In this document: one piece after another, positions 32,693-41,515 of the stretch
How the letters are laid out: the number at the start of each line of letters is the position of its first letter
Numbering within the stretch: the first letter of the stretch is position 1
From: Clostridia bacterium
Lineage (GTDB): Bacteria; Bacillota; Clostridia; Oscillospirales; CAG-272
NCBI GenBank assembly: GCA_017463125.1
Contig: JAFTPV010000002.1
Location: 1 to 46,709, forward strand
Direction: 5' to 3'
Length of the DNA: 46,709 bases
The notes under the pieces: model-generated
Database searches by the model: none
The model's input: the letters and a program-made list of their open reading frames with translations, nothing else
What the model was told of the DNA's origin: nothing
Program-made: the position numbers and the translations under genes

Positions 32693-33589
32693 TTATTTCT
32701 TATGATGGTCGCTCTTACTGTTTGCTATACATATTCCTACGCTTATCAAAATAAAAGCGATGAAATATTGAGGCTTCAATATATCCTCACCGAGAAGTAT
32801 GGCGCCGAAAACGCAGGCAAATACCGGTTCCGCAAACTTAATTATAAAGAGCTGTGACAACTCGCCTCCCTTTACAATACCATACCATATACAATAGCTG
32901 ATGATAGAAGCAATGCAAATATACGCCATAATAAATAGTGAAAAATCGGGTGAAAAATGCACGCTACCTCCCATAGCAAGTCCGACGAAGAGAAGAACTC
33001 CTCCGCCGAAGAGCTGTGAGATTCCCGTAGCCGCAACAGGATCTACCGTCTTAAATACCCTTTTGCTTATAACGTTTGAAAATACTGTACAAAATGAGGC
33101 GCAAAGTATAAGAATATCTCCTATACCGAAGGAAAATCCCTGTGAGTCAATATTCAAAGCAAGTATTCCCAAAAATCCGATAAGCGAGGCGACGATCTTC
33201 TTAACAGATGGCTTATCTTCTTTGATAAAGATGAATGAGAAGCAAACGTAAACCAAGGCACCAACCTGTTTTAGCAGGGCGGTTTTCGAGCTGTCTGTTA
33301 ATTCTAGACCGAGATATGTAAAGCCGTAATGCAGAATTATTGCGAACATTCCCGACAAGAGAATTGGAAAAATAGAATTCTTTACGTTTTGGAAAGAGCC
33401 CTTATTCTTAACAGCGGAAAAAGCACAGATAACACCTCCGCAAATCACGAATCGAATTCCAGCGAATAGAAGAATGTCGGCGGTTCCGTCAATCTCGTAT
33501 GCCGCAAATCCAAGCTTCACCATAGGGAAAAGCGAGCCCCATAGGAGCATCGTCAGAAGCGCTGAAAGCAGTGTTTTATTTTTACTCAT
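32693..33589 (-). CDS. EamA/DMT-family membrane transporter
   Basis: 298 residues, almost entirely hydrophobic with about 10 predicted membrane segments in two EamA halves (LLSALLTMLLWGSLFPMVKLGF in the first; GDILILCASFCTVFSNVISKR opening the second). The open frame starts at a GTG (33592), but the ATG at 33589 is preferred. It overlaps the oxidoreductase gene before it by 8 bases and is the last gene of the AraC-linked operon. Probably exports or imports a small metabolite of that pathway; direction and substrate unknown. Confidence 0.85.
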   Translation of the reverse strand: MSKNKTLLSALLTMLLWGSLFPMVKLGFAAYEIDGTADILLFAGIRFVICGGVICAFSAVKNKGSFQNVKNSIFPILLSGMFAIILHYGFTYLGLELTDSSKTALLKQVGALVYVCFSFIFIKEDKPSVKKIVASLIGFLGILALNIDSQGFSFGIGDILILCASFCTVFSNVISKRVFKTVDPVAATGISQLFGGGVLLFVGLAMGGSVHFSPDFSLFIMAYICIASIISYCIWYGIVKGGELSQLFIIKFAEPVFACVFGAILLGEDILKPQYFIAFILISVGICIANSKSDHHKK

Positions 33590-34562
33590 CACAGACGGAT
33601 AAAACCACCTTGCCGATATTTTCGCCCCGCTCTAGTATGGCGTGAGCCTCGGTGGCGTCAGCCATTGGCAAGACCTTGTAAATAGAGGGCTTTATAGTTC
33701 CGTCCTCAATTTTTGGCCACACGTTTTTTACAAGCTCTGAAAGAATGTACGCCTTAAATTTCGGTGTGCGGTTTCTGAGCATACTGCCAACAAGGTGTAA
33801 GCCCTTCGTGAGAAGCGGACGGAGCTGTACGGTTGTTTCGATTCCCGCAAGCGTTGAAATCACTATCCAATATCCGCCGCGCGCCATATAGGGCAGGCTT
33901 TTTCCTAGTGTTTCGCCCGAGAGGCAGTCCATAGAAACGCTAACGGGTGTTCCGCGCTTCTCCTCCTCCGATAGAATTTCCTCAACAGCCTGCGTTCTTG
34001 AATTTATTATTACGTCAGCGCCGAGAGGTTTAATTTTTTCGGCAATATCGTCGGATAGCACCGAGGTGATAACGCGCGCTCCAAACGCCTTTGCCATAGG
34101 TATCGCCACAGAGGCAAGACCGCTTGCGCCTGCGGGAATAAACGCCGTCTGTCCCACCTCAAGATGCCCTTCAATAAAGAGGTTTAAGTACGACGTCGCA
34201 TAGGCTTCGGGAAGAGCCGCCGCCTCGGCCAGAGATACCCCCTTCGGTATAGGCATCAGCATATCGTATTTTACCGCGACATACTCTGCGTATCCGCCGC
34301 CGCCAAGCAGGGCACATACCTTGTCACCGATTTTCCACTCGGTAACGCTTTTACCAGTCTTGACAATAACGCCGGCTATCTCGAGCCCCATCCATTCGGG
34401 ACAGCCCGCAGGAGAAGGGTATTTTCCTTGTCTTTGTAGCAGGTCGGCGCGGTTCAGGGCTGCCGCGTGAATTTTAACGAGAACCTCGTCGTCCTTAATA
34501 ACAGGGTCGGGAACCTCGCTCCACACGAGATTCTTATTTTCATCAACAAGCATTGCTTTCAT
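33582..34562 (-). CDS. Quinone-oxidoreductase-type MDR enzyme (zinc-free)
   Basis: 326 residues of the medium-chain dehydrogenase/reductase superfamily, quinone oxidoreductase branch. GroES-like N-terminal domain (NRADLLQRQGKYP, GLEIAGVI), then NADPH-binding AGASGLASVAIPMAKAFGARV (about residues 150). The catalytic and structural zinc cysteines of true alcohol dehydrogenases are missing, as in this branch. One base separates its start from the SDR gene upstream. Probably reduces an enone or quinone-like intermediate of the operon pathway. Confidence 0.85.
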   Translation of the reverse strand: MKAMLVDENKNLVWSEVPDPVIKDDEVLVKIHAAALNRADLLQRQGKYPSPAGCPEWMGLEIAGVIVKTGKSVTEWKIGDKVCALLGGGGYAEYVAVKYDMLMPIPKGVSLAEAAALPEAYATSYLNLFIEGHLEVGQTAFIPAGASGLASVAIPMAKAFGARVITSVLSDDIAEKIKPLGADVIINSRTQAVEEILSEEEKRGTPVSVSMDCLSGETLGKSLPYMARGGYWIVISTLAGIETTVQLRPLLTKGLHLVGSMLRNRTPKFKAYILSELVKNVWPKIEDGTIKPSIYKVLPMADATEAHAILERGENIGKVVLSVCDE

Positions 34563-34563
34563 T

Positions 34564-35328
34564 TTAGTCGGTTCCTTTCATAGAGAGAGTTCTTCCACCG
34601 TCGCAGACGTATGTCTGCCCTGTAATAAATCTCGCTTTAGCGGAAACAAGAAATTCAACGAGATTCGCAATATCCTCGGCGGTGCATTTTTCTCCAAGAA
34701 GATTTGTTTCGTACATTCTCTCGTGACTGACGTTTTCTTCGGGACGGCAGACAATACCCGGAGCTACCGAGTTTACGGTTATCTTGTATTCTCCAAGCTC
34801 CTTTGCGAGAGCTTTTGTCATAGACATAACGCCGCCCTTTGCCGCCGCATAATCAACGCAGCCCTTTAGTCCGTTAAGTCCAACAGCAGAGGAAAAGTTT
34901 ATTATTCTTCCGCCATCTCCTTGCTTTATCATAATTCTTGCGGCTGCGCGGCTCGCGTATATTGCGCCGTAAAGATTGACCTTAAGCACCTTGTCAATAA
35001 CGTAATCCTCTTGGTCAACAAGGTGATAGAATTTTGCATTTGGTCCAGCAATACGAGCGCTTCCTCCCGCAACGTGTACCATAATATCAAGCCTGCCTAA
35101 ATGTTCTGCTGCGTTTTTAATAGCGTTATTTATGCTTTCCGGCTCGGTAACGTCGGCAACGTAACCCTTCGCGGTATAGCCCTCCGCAGTAATTCGTGCG
35201 ACTGTTTTAGAAACTGTTTCTTCGTTAATATCGCACACGGCAACAGCCACTCCGGATTTTGCCAAGGTTAAAGCTACCTCGCTGCCGATATATCCGCCAC
35301 CACCTGTTATAAATGCAACCTTTTTCAT
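34564..35328 (-). CDS. Short-chain dehydrogenase/reductase
   Basis: 254-residue classical SDR: TGGGGYIGSEVAL cofactor loop (TGxxxGxG-like), CDINEET (Asp after strand 2 suggests NAD preference), HVAGGSA (NNAG equivalent), catalytic FSSAVG serine and YAAAK (about residues 159-163), and the C-terminal ITGQTYVCDGGRTLS. Ribosome site AGGAG before ATG; 12 bases after the amidohydrolase stop. Likely oxidises a secondary alcohol in the pathway. Confidence 0.9.
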   Translation of the reverse strand: MKKVAFITGGGGYIGSEVALTLAKSGVAVAVCDINEETVSKTVARITAEGYTAKGYVADVTEPESINNAIKNAAEHLGRLDIMVHVAGGSARIAGPNAKFYHLVDQEDYVIDKVLKVNLYGAIYASRAAARIMIKQGDGGRIINFSSAVGLNGLKGCVDYAAAKGGVMSMTKALAKELGEYKITVNSVAPGIVCRPEENVSHERMYETNLLGEKCTAEDIANLVEFLVSAKARFITGQTYVCDGGRTLSMKGTD

Positions 35329-35340
35329 TTTTTCTCCTTT

Positions 35341-36408
35341 TTAGTGCCTATAGATAACCTGTCCGTTAAGGACTGTTAAAAGACATCTGTAACCTTTTTT
35401 GTTTTTTATTCTGTTTTCTGCTTTGTCCGTTAAGTCGTATCCCTCGTCGGTATAATCAAAAACCGCAATATCCGCAGAGCGTCCAACCTTTAAGTATCCC
35501 CACTCACACTCTTTGCCGAGTGCCTTTGCGGGAGAAGCTGTTACTGCTCGGAATATAGCCTCTTCGCTCATTCCTGCGTCTTTAGCAATGCTCATACACA
35601 TAGTCATACCGTATCTGCCGCCTCGCCTGTATGCACTGAGCTTTGTTATATCTGTGCTTATAGTGTCGGGGAGAAATCCTGCGCTTGTTGCCCTTGCCAG
35701 AACTCCAAAGTCGGTATGCACGTGACCTGCAAAGCCCGAATCCATTATAACTCCACGTTCTTTTGCAATCCTGAACGCCTCAAAATTTTCGGCTTCACAA
35801 GTGTTCTCACCGCCGTGATAAATATGTGTGAGGATATCTCCCTTTGAGAGCGTGCGTACGATATTAGCCATTGGTACGGGCGAGTTTGAGCAGTGAACCA
35901 TTACTTTGATCCCTATCTCTCTTGCATAGGCACACACCGCCTCCAAAGGCTTTATATCCTTTATATCCGATATGGTTTTGTCAAAATAGACTTTAAGACC
36001 TATTGCTTTGTCACCGTATTTTTTCAATAGCTCCTCGGCAAATTTGAAGTTAAGCTCCTTGCCCTCAAGGCTTTGGGCCACGAAAACAACATTCTTTACG
36101 GCAATGCTATCAAGAAAAGCTCTGTCACCGTAGGCGCTTCCTGCATCGTTTGCGGCGGTAACTCCAAAGGGTAAACAGCTCATCTCCGCATTTATGCCAA
36201 AAGCATCCGAGGAAAGCCTTTTTATATGAACGTGGGTGTCGACAAGCCCTGCCGAAACGGTCTTGCCCGTCGCATCGTAGATATAATCGGCATCAAGGGA
36301 AATATCAGGCTCTATCTTTTCAATTTTTTCGCCATCTGTCAAAACGTCGGCAAAAGAGAATCTCTCTCCGTCAAATACTCTGCCGCCCTTAATCAATATT
36401 TTTTCCAT
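35341..36408 (-). CDS. Amidohydrolase-superfamily enzyme (dihydroorotase-like)
   Basis: 355 residues, TIM-barrel amidohydrolase of the dihydroorotase-like/COG3964 group. Metal-binding HxH in VDTHVHIK (about residue 60), the Lys that is carbamylated in this group in IGLKVYFD, later ligands in VMVHCSNSP and LTHIYHGG, and the final Asp in STDITKL. Members tested elsewhere hydrolyse acyl esters or amides of hydroxy acids; the substrate here is unknown. Its ATG lies inside the end of the Gfo/Idh/MocA gene (20-base overlap), behind GGAGGGG. Confidence 0.85.
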   Translation of the reverse strand: MEKILIKGGRVFDGERFSFADVLTDGEKIEKIEPDISLDADYIYDATGKTVSAGLVDTHVHIKRLSSDAFGINAEMSCLPFGVTAANDAGSAYGDRAFLDSIAVKNVVFVAQSLEGKELNFKFAEELLKKYGDKAIGLKVYFDKTISDIKDIKPLEAVCAYAREIGIKVMVHCSNSPVPMANIVRTLSKGDILTHIYHGGENTCEAENFEAFRIAKERGVIMDSGFAGHVHTDFGVLARATSAGFLPDTISTDITKLSAYRRGGRYGMTMCMSIAKDAGMSEEAIFRAVTASPAKALGKECEWGYLKVGRSADIAVFDYTDEGYDLTDKAENRIKNKKGYRCLLTVLNGQVIYRH

Positions 36409-37402
36409 TAAAGCGTACCCCTCCTATAATCTCGGAAAGAACCTCTTGAACCGCGTAGTCGTGCTCGTAGGTAAAGGGATTTTCTTTTTCGCCGATAATA
36501 TAAGCGTAAAAATCTTGCATCATCTCGTCGTATCTTCCATCGGCAGTGTTATCTTCAAAGGGAATTATGATTTTTCTGTCCTCGTAGGTCGCATCGGCGA
36601 TAGAGGTGTCAGAGTATGTCATAGTTATTGGTCTTTCGAGAGGACAGATGTTGACAGACCCAAGACTTCCCGAAACCACAAGCTGGCGTCTGCCAAAGCC
36701 GTTTACCTCAACCGATGAAACGAAAATACGCGCAATTGCCTTTTTGTACTCCATAACCGCAAGGTTATTGTCCTCAAAATCAATGCCGTCAAGTCCCGTG
36801 TGCTTAAGAAACGAGGTAACTCTATCGGGGTTACCTAAAATATAAACGGCAAGGTCAACGAGATGACTTCCGAGAATATACATAATTCCGCCGCCGAAAT
36901 TGGTGAGCCACCTTTTGTATTCTGGTGGGTGGTAAGTACTCATCTCAGCGTTTATCGAGTATATTTCGCCTAACTTTCCGTCCTTGATAAGCTCAAAGCA
37001 CTTCTTTACCGCAGGGTTGTAGCGGTACATATAGGCGAGCTGAACCACGAGACCTTGAGCCTTTGCACTGTCTAGGAGAGCCTTATATTCTTCCAGTGTT
37101 CCGCTTGCGGGCTTATCCATATGTATATGCTTTCCCGCATCGATACACATTTTTGCATATTTCGTTAGGTCCCATACGTCGCTTTCAATCAGTACGGCGT
37201 CCGAGTGTTCTATTATTTCATCAACCGAAAGCCTCGGTATGCCGTTATACGCAGGGGTATCTCCCCGCTTTTCTACCCATTTTTCGTTCTCCTCGGCATA
37301 GCCTACTACCTCAAAAAGTTCAGGGAACTTTCTCACCGCCCGCATTTTTTCACTTCCGTGATTGTGACCTATGCCTATTTGTCCTATCTTGATTTTTCTC
37401 AT
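36389..37402 (-). CDS. Gfo/Idh/MocA-family oxidoreductase
   Basis: 337 residues. N-terminal Rossmann fold starting KIGQIGIGHNHG, the EKP-type motif as HMDKPASG (about residues 90-97), and the substrate-domain GGGIMYILGSHLVDLA with the catalytic-type histidine. The frame opens at a TTG (37417), but the ATG at 37402 overlaps the stop of the preceding gene (ATGA) and gives the normal start. Acts on a sugar, cyclitol or related polyol with NAD(P). Confidence 0.88.
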   Translation of the reverse strand: MRKIKIGQIGIGHNHGSEKMRAVRKFPELFEVVGYAEENEKWVEKRGDTPAYNGIPRLSVDEIIEHSDAVLIESDVWDLTKYAKMCIDAGKHIHMDKPASGTLEEYKALLDSAKAQGLVVQLAYMYRYNPAVKKCFELIKDGKLGEIYSINAEMSTYHPPEYKRWLTNFGGGIMYILGSHLVDLAVYILGNPDRVTSFLKHTGLDGIDFEDNNLAVMEYKKAIARIFVSSVEVNGFGRRQLVVSGSLGSVNICPLERPITMTYSDTSIADATYEDRKIIIPFEDNTADGRYDEMMQDFYAYIIGEKENPFTYEHDYAVQEVLSEIIGGVRFNGKNID

Positions 37403-38403
37403 TTTATATTCCGCCAATCAAATACCGTTCCGATAGGGAATTTCGGGTCGTCGCATAGCTGGTTAAATATTTCAGGCGCCTCGTTAGGAGATACAACGCG
37501 GGATACGATAGGCTCTACCTTAACTCTTCCGCTCTCAATCATATCTAAAATTGCACGGCAGTCGTCGTGATGTGTCCAGTGGTGAGGATAGGACTCAACC
37601 TTTGGGCGAACAAAATTATGCGCGCCGATAAGCCTTACACCCGGGCGGTGCACCTGCTGGTAATAGTCAACCGCGCAGTCTGAAACTCTGGTACAGCCGA
37701 GAAGCGAGATCCGTCCCATCCACGAGGCACACTCAAGCGCCTGCTTCATTGCTACGGATGCGCCCGTAACCTCAACCGACGCGTTGACACCGCGCCCCTT
37801 GGTAATTCTTTTTATTGTTTCTACAAAATCGGGTTTCGTAGGGTCGAGAGCATAGTCTGCACCGAGCGTTAAGGCAAGAGCGCGCCTTTCTTCATTGGGG
37901 TCGGCGGCAATGACCGGATTCGCACCGTTAAGTCTTGCAAACTGAACCGCGAACATACCGAGAAGCCCAAGGCCCATAACCATAGCAGATTCGCCAAGCT
38001 CGATTTCCAGCTTTCTCACACCGCCAAGACCCATAGAAGCGATGATAACGAATGACGCATCAAGGGAGGAAACAGAATCGTTTTCCACCTTCGTTATCTC
38101 ATCTATAGTTCTGATATTGTATTTTGCGTGACAGCCGTGATAAACCAGAACTCTGTCCCCGATATTCAGCGTCTTAACAGACTCGCCGAGCTTTATAACT
38201 CTACCGACTCCGCAGTAGCCGAGTGATTGAGGAAATACCCTCGAGGTGTTTGGCATTCCCATAATGCAGGCTCGCTCCGTTCCTCCGCTGACTACGGTGT
38301 ATTCCATTTCACAAAGCACCTCGTCACCGTTTATCTCACGAATCTCGGTGTCGAGAAGCTCCGCCTTATGTATAGCTGTAAAAAATATCTGCTTTCCTTT
38401 CAT
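37399..38403 (-). CDS. MDR-family alcohol dehydrogenase-like protein
   Basis: 334 residues of the medium-chain dehydrogenase superfamily. GroES-like region with SGGTERACIMG and GYCGVGRVIKLG, then Rossmann fold MVMGLGLLGMFAVQFARLNGANPVIAADPN. The GHE zinc signature of classical zinc enzymes is replaced by GYCG, so zinc use is uncertain. Resembles the polyol/threonine dehydrogenase-like group found next to Gfo/Idh/MocA genes. Twelve bases after the dehydroquinase-like gene. Confidence 0.87.
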   Translation of the reverse strand: MKGKQIFFTAIHKAELLDTEIREINGDEVLCEMEYTVVSGGTERACIMGMPNTSRVFPQSLGYCGVGRVIKLGESVKTLNIGDRVLVYHGCHAKYNIRTIDEITKVENDSVSSLDASFVIIASMGLGGVRKLEIELGESAMVMGLGLLGMFAVQFARLNGANPVIAADPNEERRALALTLGADYALDPTKPDFVETIKRITKGRGVNASVEVTGASVAMKQALECASWMGRISLLGCTRVSDCAVDYYQQVHRPGVRLIGAHNFVRPKVESYPHHWTHHDDCRAILDMIESGRVKVEPIVSRVVSPNEAPEIFNQLCDDPKFPIGTVFDWRNIK

Positions 38404-38414
38404 CGTTTATCTCC

Positions 38415-39233
38415 TCAGATTATTTTATTTGCATTTTCTATTATCGCTTTTACCGATTGTAGCTCTGGCTGCTCTATAAGGCTTCCTTCATTGTAGTGCT
38501 CTACGCAAAAGGCGATATGACCGCCAAGTATGGGGTTTACAACTCTGGAGAGTCTGCCCGCCTTGCCCGCCGTGTGATAGCTGACCGGCGTTTTAACCTC
38601 ACGCTTTAAGGCAAGCATCGTCTTAAAGCTTTCGATAAGGTCATCCTCGCTTTCCGCTATGGTAACGATCTTTATAACATCGGGGCATCTCTTTTCAAGG
38701 AAGAGCGCAAGATCGACTATCTGCTCGCAGCTCATAGCTATGCCGGGATGGCAGGATAGAAGCACCTCGGCGCCCATAGTATGAACCTGCTCGATTACCT
38801 CGCATTGCTTTGCGATAACGGTCTTGTCTGTGACTATTTCTTTAGGGTTCCCCTTGGTAAAGGAGTATTTATCCTCGCCGAAAAATCCGTCCTTGGATTT
38901 TATATCAAGGGTGTACCCCTGCATATCGATGCCTGCGGCTCCTGCCTCAACTGCCCGAAGGAAAAGCTGTACGCGCTCCTCTTCAGAAAATCCGGCAGGG
39001 ACGCCATCGTAGTCCGCGTTGTAATTGAGCGCAAGCACCGGCAGCCTTGAATAACCGATAACGGCCTCGAGGCTCTCCTTGTCGCGATTTTCAAGACAGG
39101 AGAGATGCAGGTCTATCATTGACGCACCGCCGTAGGTGCAGTTTGCGATTTCGGCGATAGCGCCCTTCACACTTTTTGATTTTACCACGCCCGCAAGAGC
39201 CGGCGAGGGTAACTTTGATATTTTGTTTGTCAT
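38415..39233 (-). CDS. Divergent type I 3-dehydroquinate dehydratase-like protein
   Basis: 272 residues, (beta/alpha)8 fold of AroD type. Schiff-base Lys about 188 (VIKIVTIA), catalytic His about 162 (LLSCHPG) and the C-terminal Arg about 230 (GRLSRVVN) are kept. The strand-2 signature E-x-R-x-D of true dehydroquinases reads D-L-H-L-S (about 41-45), and the TFR arginine is replaced (LALNYNAD). So it probably dehydrates a different substrate by Schiff-base chemistry. GGGAGG precedes ATG 39233; the open frame further upstream to 39266 is not used. First gene of the operon, divergent from the AraC gene. Confidence 0.8.
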   Translation of the reverse strand: MTNKISKLPSPALAGVVKSKSVKGAIAEIANCTYGGASMIDLHLSCLENRDKESLEAVIGYSRLPVLALNYNADYDGVPAGFSEEERVQLFLRAVEAGAAGIDMQGYTLDIKSKDGFFGEDKYSFTKGNPKEIVTDKTVIAKQCEVIEQVHTMGAEVLLSCHPGIAMSCEQIVDLALFLEKRCPDVIKIVTIAESEDDLIESFKTMLALKREVKTPVSYHTAGKAGRLSRVVNPILGGHIAFCVEHYNEGSLIEQPELQSVKAIIENANKII

Positions 39234-39239
39234 AATAAC

Positions 39240-39327
39240 GTTTCCTCCCGAAAAAAAGTATAGCACAGAGGAAAACGGTGGTAAATGTCAAAAATGATGT
39301 AATTTATCATATTTGATGTAAAATGTA
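39240..39327. promoter_or_regulatory. Divergent control region of the catabolic operon and the AraC gene
   Basis: On minus, TTTACC-17-TATACT is a weak promoter of the operon (-10 at plus 39258-39263). Two direct copies of TGATGTAA (39295-39302 and 39314-39321, 19 bases apart) lie upstream of it, next to TTATCATATTTGATG, as expected for AraC-family half-sites. Confidence 0.5.
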
Positions 39328-39355
39328 TTGACTTTTTCTCAAGTTTTGATATAAT
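39328..39355 (+). promoter_or_regulatory. Promoter of the AraC-family gene
   Basis: TTGACT (39328-39333), 16 bases, TATAAT (39350-39355). Confidence 0.8.
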
Positions 39356-39388
39356 TAAGATAGGATATTACACAGATTGGAGCAAAAA

Positions 39389-40147
39389 ATGAATCTAAAT
39401 TTTTTGTCAAATTTGATTATAAGTAAGGTAAGCTTTGTATCAACACTTTATAATAAAAAAGGAGCCGTGAATGTCAGATCTGACAGACCTCGTTGGGCTA
39501 TAATATTAAAATACGAGGGCGAAACCGAATATTTTTCAGACGGTAAAATATATAGGTCGAATATTGACAATATTGCGATTTTGCCAAAGGGATCATCGTA
39601 CAACTGGAGATGCACGGAGGAGGGGCATTATTCGGTTGTTGAATTTGACGGCGAGCTGACTTATGATAAAATCCTAACAGTTCCGATAAAAAACGGCGAA
39701 AAGCTTCTCGATGATATGAAAAAAATGGAGTTGAAGAGCGCCTATAAGAGCGATTTTTACGAAATTGAAACTCTAAAGGACGTCTATTCGCTTTTGTTTT
39801 CAATAATCCAATCTGCGCCTAGACGCTATACCCCTACCGAAAAGCAGAAAAAAATAGCCCCCGTCCTTGATTATATTGCCAAAAACTATGACAAAAAAAT
39901 CAAAAACGAGGAGCTTGCAAGACTAACAGGATATTCAACCGTGTATTTTCGCCAGCTGTTCACCGAGGTTATCGGCAGATCGCCCATAGACTATATCCAA
40001 TCGGTTAGGATAGCTAAGGCAAAGGAAATGCTTAAGAGCGATCACACAGGCATCACTGACATTGCATTGTCGCTCGGATATCAGAGTATATACGATTTTT
40101 CAAGAGCTTTTAAGAAACATACGGGTGTGCCGCCTACGAAATATTAA
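39389..40147 (+). CDS. AraC/XylS-family transcriptional regulator
   Basis: 252 residues. N-terminal cupin-like sensor region (about 1-140; YFSDGKIYRS, IAILPKGSSYNW) and a C-terminal double helix-turn-helix from about 155: NEELARLTGYSTVYFRQLF and ITDIALSLGYQSIYDFSRAF with the GVPPTKY end. The frame begins at a TTG (39377), but the GGAG at 39379-39382 sits 6 bases before ATG 39389. Divergent from the catabolic operon, so probably its activator, responding to the pathway substrate. Confidence 0.92.
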   Translation: MNLNFLSNLIISKVSFVSTLYNKKGAVNVRSDRPRWAIILKYEGETEYFSDGKIYRSNIDNIAILPKGSSYNWRCTEEGHYSVVEFDGELTYDKILTVPIKNGEKLLDDMKKMELKSAYKSDFYEIETLKDVYSLLFSIIQSAPRRYTPTEKQKKIAPVLDYIAKNYDKKIKNEELARLTGYSTVYFRQLFTEVIGRSPIDYIQSVRIAKAKEMLKSDHTGITDIALSLGYQSIYDFSRAFKKHTGVPPTKY

Positions 40148-40148
40148 C

Positions 40149-41336
40149 TCATCCGCCTCTTGCGCAGCCCTCGGGCGCTCTTACGCTTGTATGAGATGCC
40201 GTTCTGAAAAGCGAGTTATACATCAGAAGATGAGATATCGGCGTTCTTTCTATATCAAACGCAATTCCCATATATCCATATTCCTCTATAATATCTAATA
40301 TATTTTTTATATTTCCTAATGATGAAAAAGATATTCTGCCCGAGTTTTTATTTTCAAAATGCGAAATTGAAGTTGATTTGTCAGTTTCTATTTCATATTC
40401 GTTCATCCTAGCGATAGAAATTGCCTCGTCCTTTGACAAGAATTTATCGCTATCAGTTTTTGCCAGCGATGGCAGCTCTATAAACGTCTTTGAGCATTCA
40501 CCGTAGCATGCAAATTCTGAATAAATTCTTTTCTCTCCGTCCTCAAAGCTTGGCGCGTCTTTGAGTGAGTATTTGGGGTATGAAAGAATACACCCGTCTG
40601 TAAAATCGGATATAGTGTGGCTTGAATTTTCATCTGTTTCTACAATGAGTATCAGGTCGCAGCCGATAAGGCTTTTTCTGAAATCCAGAATAAATTCGTA
40701 AAACGCCTCGCTCCCCGTGTCACCTCCTGGTGAAAGCACAATGCCCTTGTAACCGCCTTTTTTGGCGGTTTTTATCATACTCTGTATGTAGTCTGTATTT
40801 TTTTCTTTGCACCCGTAGTTGCGCCTGCATACCGTGTCGTATACTCTTATCAGAGGTATTTTGCTTTCGGATATTATTATTTCCATAACGTCATCTGCGT
40901 TAAAGGTAGTGTGCACTCCGCTTTCGTCACTTACCGCACCTCCTACGGTAACATAGGTGAGATAGGGCAGAGCTGTACGCAGCTTCTCGATAGTGCTACC
41001 TTTGTAAAAATATCCGTTTGCCGCTGCTGTACCGTACATTTTGTCGTCGTACTTTAAGACGATGCTCCTTCCTGGCGTAAGACCTTCGTTTGTTATCCAG
41101 GGATTCTGAGCTAAAATATCTGACTGCCTTACCCTGAATCTTAAGCAGAGCCTTTCCATAGTGTCCGATTTTTTTAACGTATACGTTCTGGTCGGAACGA
41201 GAATTAGCAGCTCCTCGCCGATAGCTGCGTTTTTTATCCCCGGTGTATTTGTTGAAATAACGGTTTCCTCGCTGACGCCGTATTTTTTTGCAATATCTGA
41301 TAGGCTCTCGCCTCTCTTTTTCGTGTGTATCTGCAT
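40149..41336 (-). CDS. LysM protein with degenerate YaaH/GH18-like domain
   Basis: 395 residues. Two LysM modules (KRGESLSDIAKKYGVSEETV about 7-26; YTLKKSDTMERLCLRFRV about 52-69), then a YaaH/SleL-like barrel. In YaaH-type GH18 enzymes the motif GxxGVxIDFE carries the catalytic acid; here the matching strand reads GYKGIVLSPGGD (about 194-205), so the acid motif is gone. No signal peptide, as in spore-coat YaaH proteins. It ends 1 base from the convergent AraC gene. Probably a spore or wall peptidoglycan-binding protein without hydrolase activity. Confidence 0.72.
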   Translation of the reverse strand: MQIHTKKRGESLSDIAKKYGVSEETVISTNTPGIKNAAIGEELLILVPTRTYTLKKSDTMERLCLRFRVRQSDILAQNPWITNEGLTPGRSIVLKYDDKMYGTAAANGYFYKGSTIEKLRTALPYLTYVTVGGAVSDESGVHTTFNADDVMEIIISESKIPLIRVYDTVCRRNYGCKEKNTDYIQSMIKTAKKGGYKGIVLSPGGDTGSEAFYEFILDFRKSLIGCDLILIVETDENSSHTISDFTDGCILSYPKYSLKDAPSFEDGEKRIYSEFACYGECSKTFIELPSLAKTDSDKFLSKDEAISIARMNEYEIETDKSTSISHFENKNSGRISFSSLGNIKNILDIIEEYGYMGIAFDIERTPISHLLMYNSLFRTASHTSVRAPEGCARGG

Positions 41337-41367
41337 GATAAACTCTTCCTTCTTGTTTTCTAAATGT

Positions 41368-41396
41368 ATTATATGTTATCTTAACATTTTTTGTAA
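41368..41396 (-). promoter_or_regulatory. Promoter of the LysM gene
   Basis: Read on minus: TTACAA (41396-41391), 17 bases, TATAAT (41373-41368). Confidence 0.7.
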
Positions 41397-41454
41397 CGCC
41401 GATAGCGTCGAAATCTGCGTATTTTCAAAAAGATATTAAATTTACTTTTTTCGA

Positions 41455-41483
41455 TTGATTTTTTACCTCCTTTGTGATAAAAT
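41455..41483 (+). promoter_or_regulatory. Promoter of the GH28 gene
   Basis: TTGATT (41455-41460), 17 bases, TAAAAT (41478-41483). Confidence 0.7.
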
Positions 41484-41515
41484 ATATTAGAATAAATTTT
41501 TGTCCGGAGATTAAA

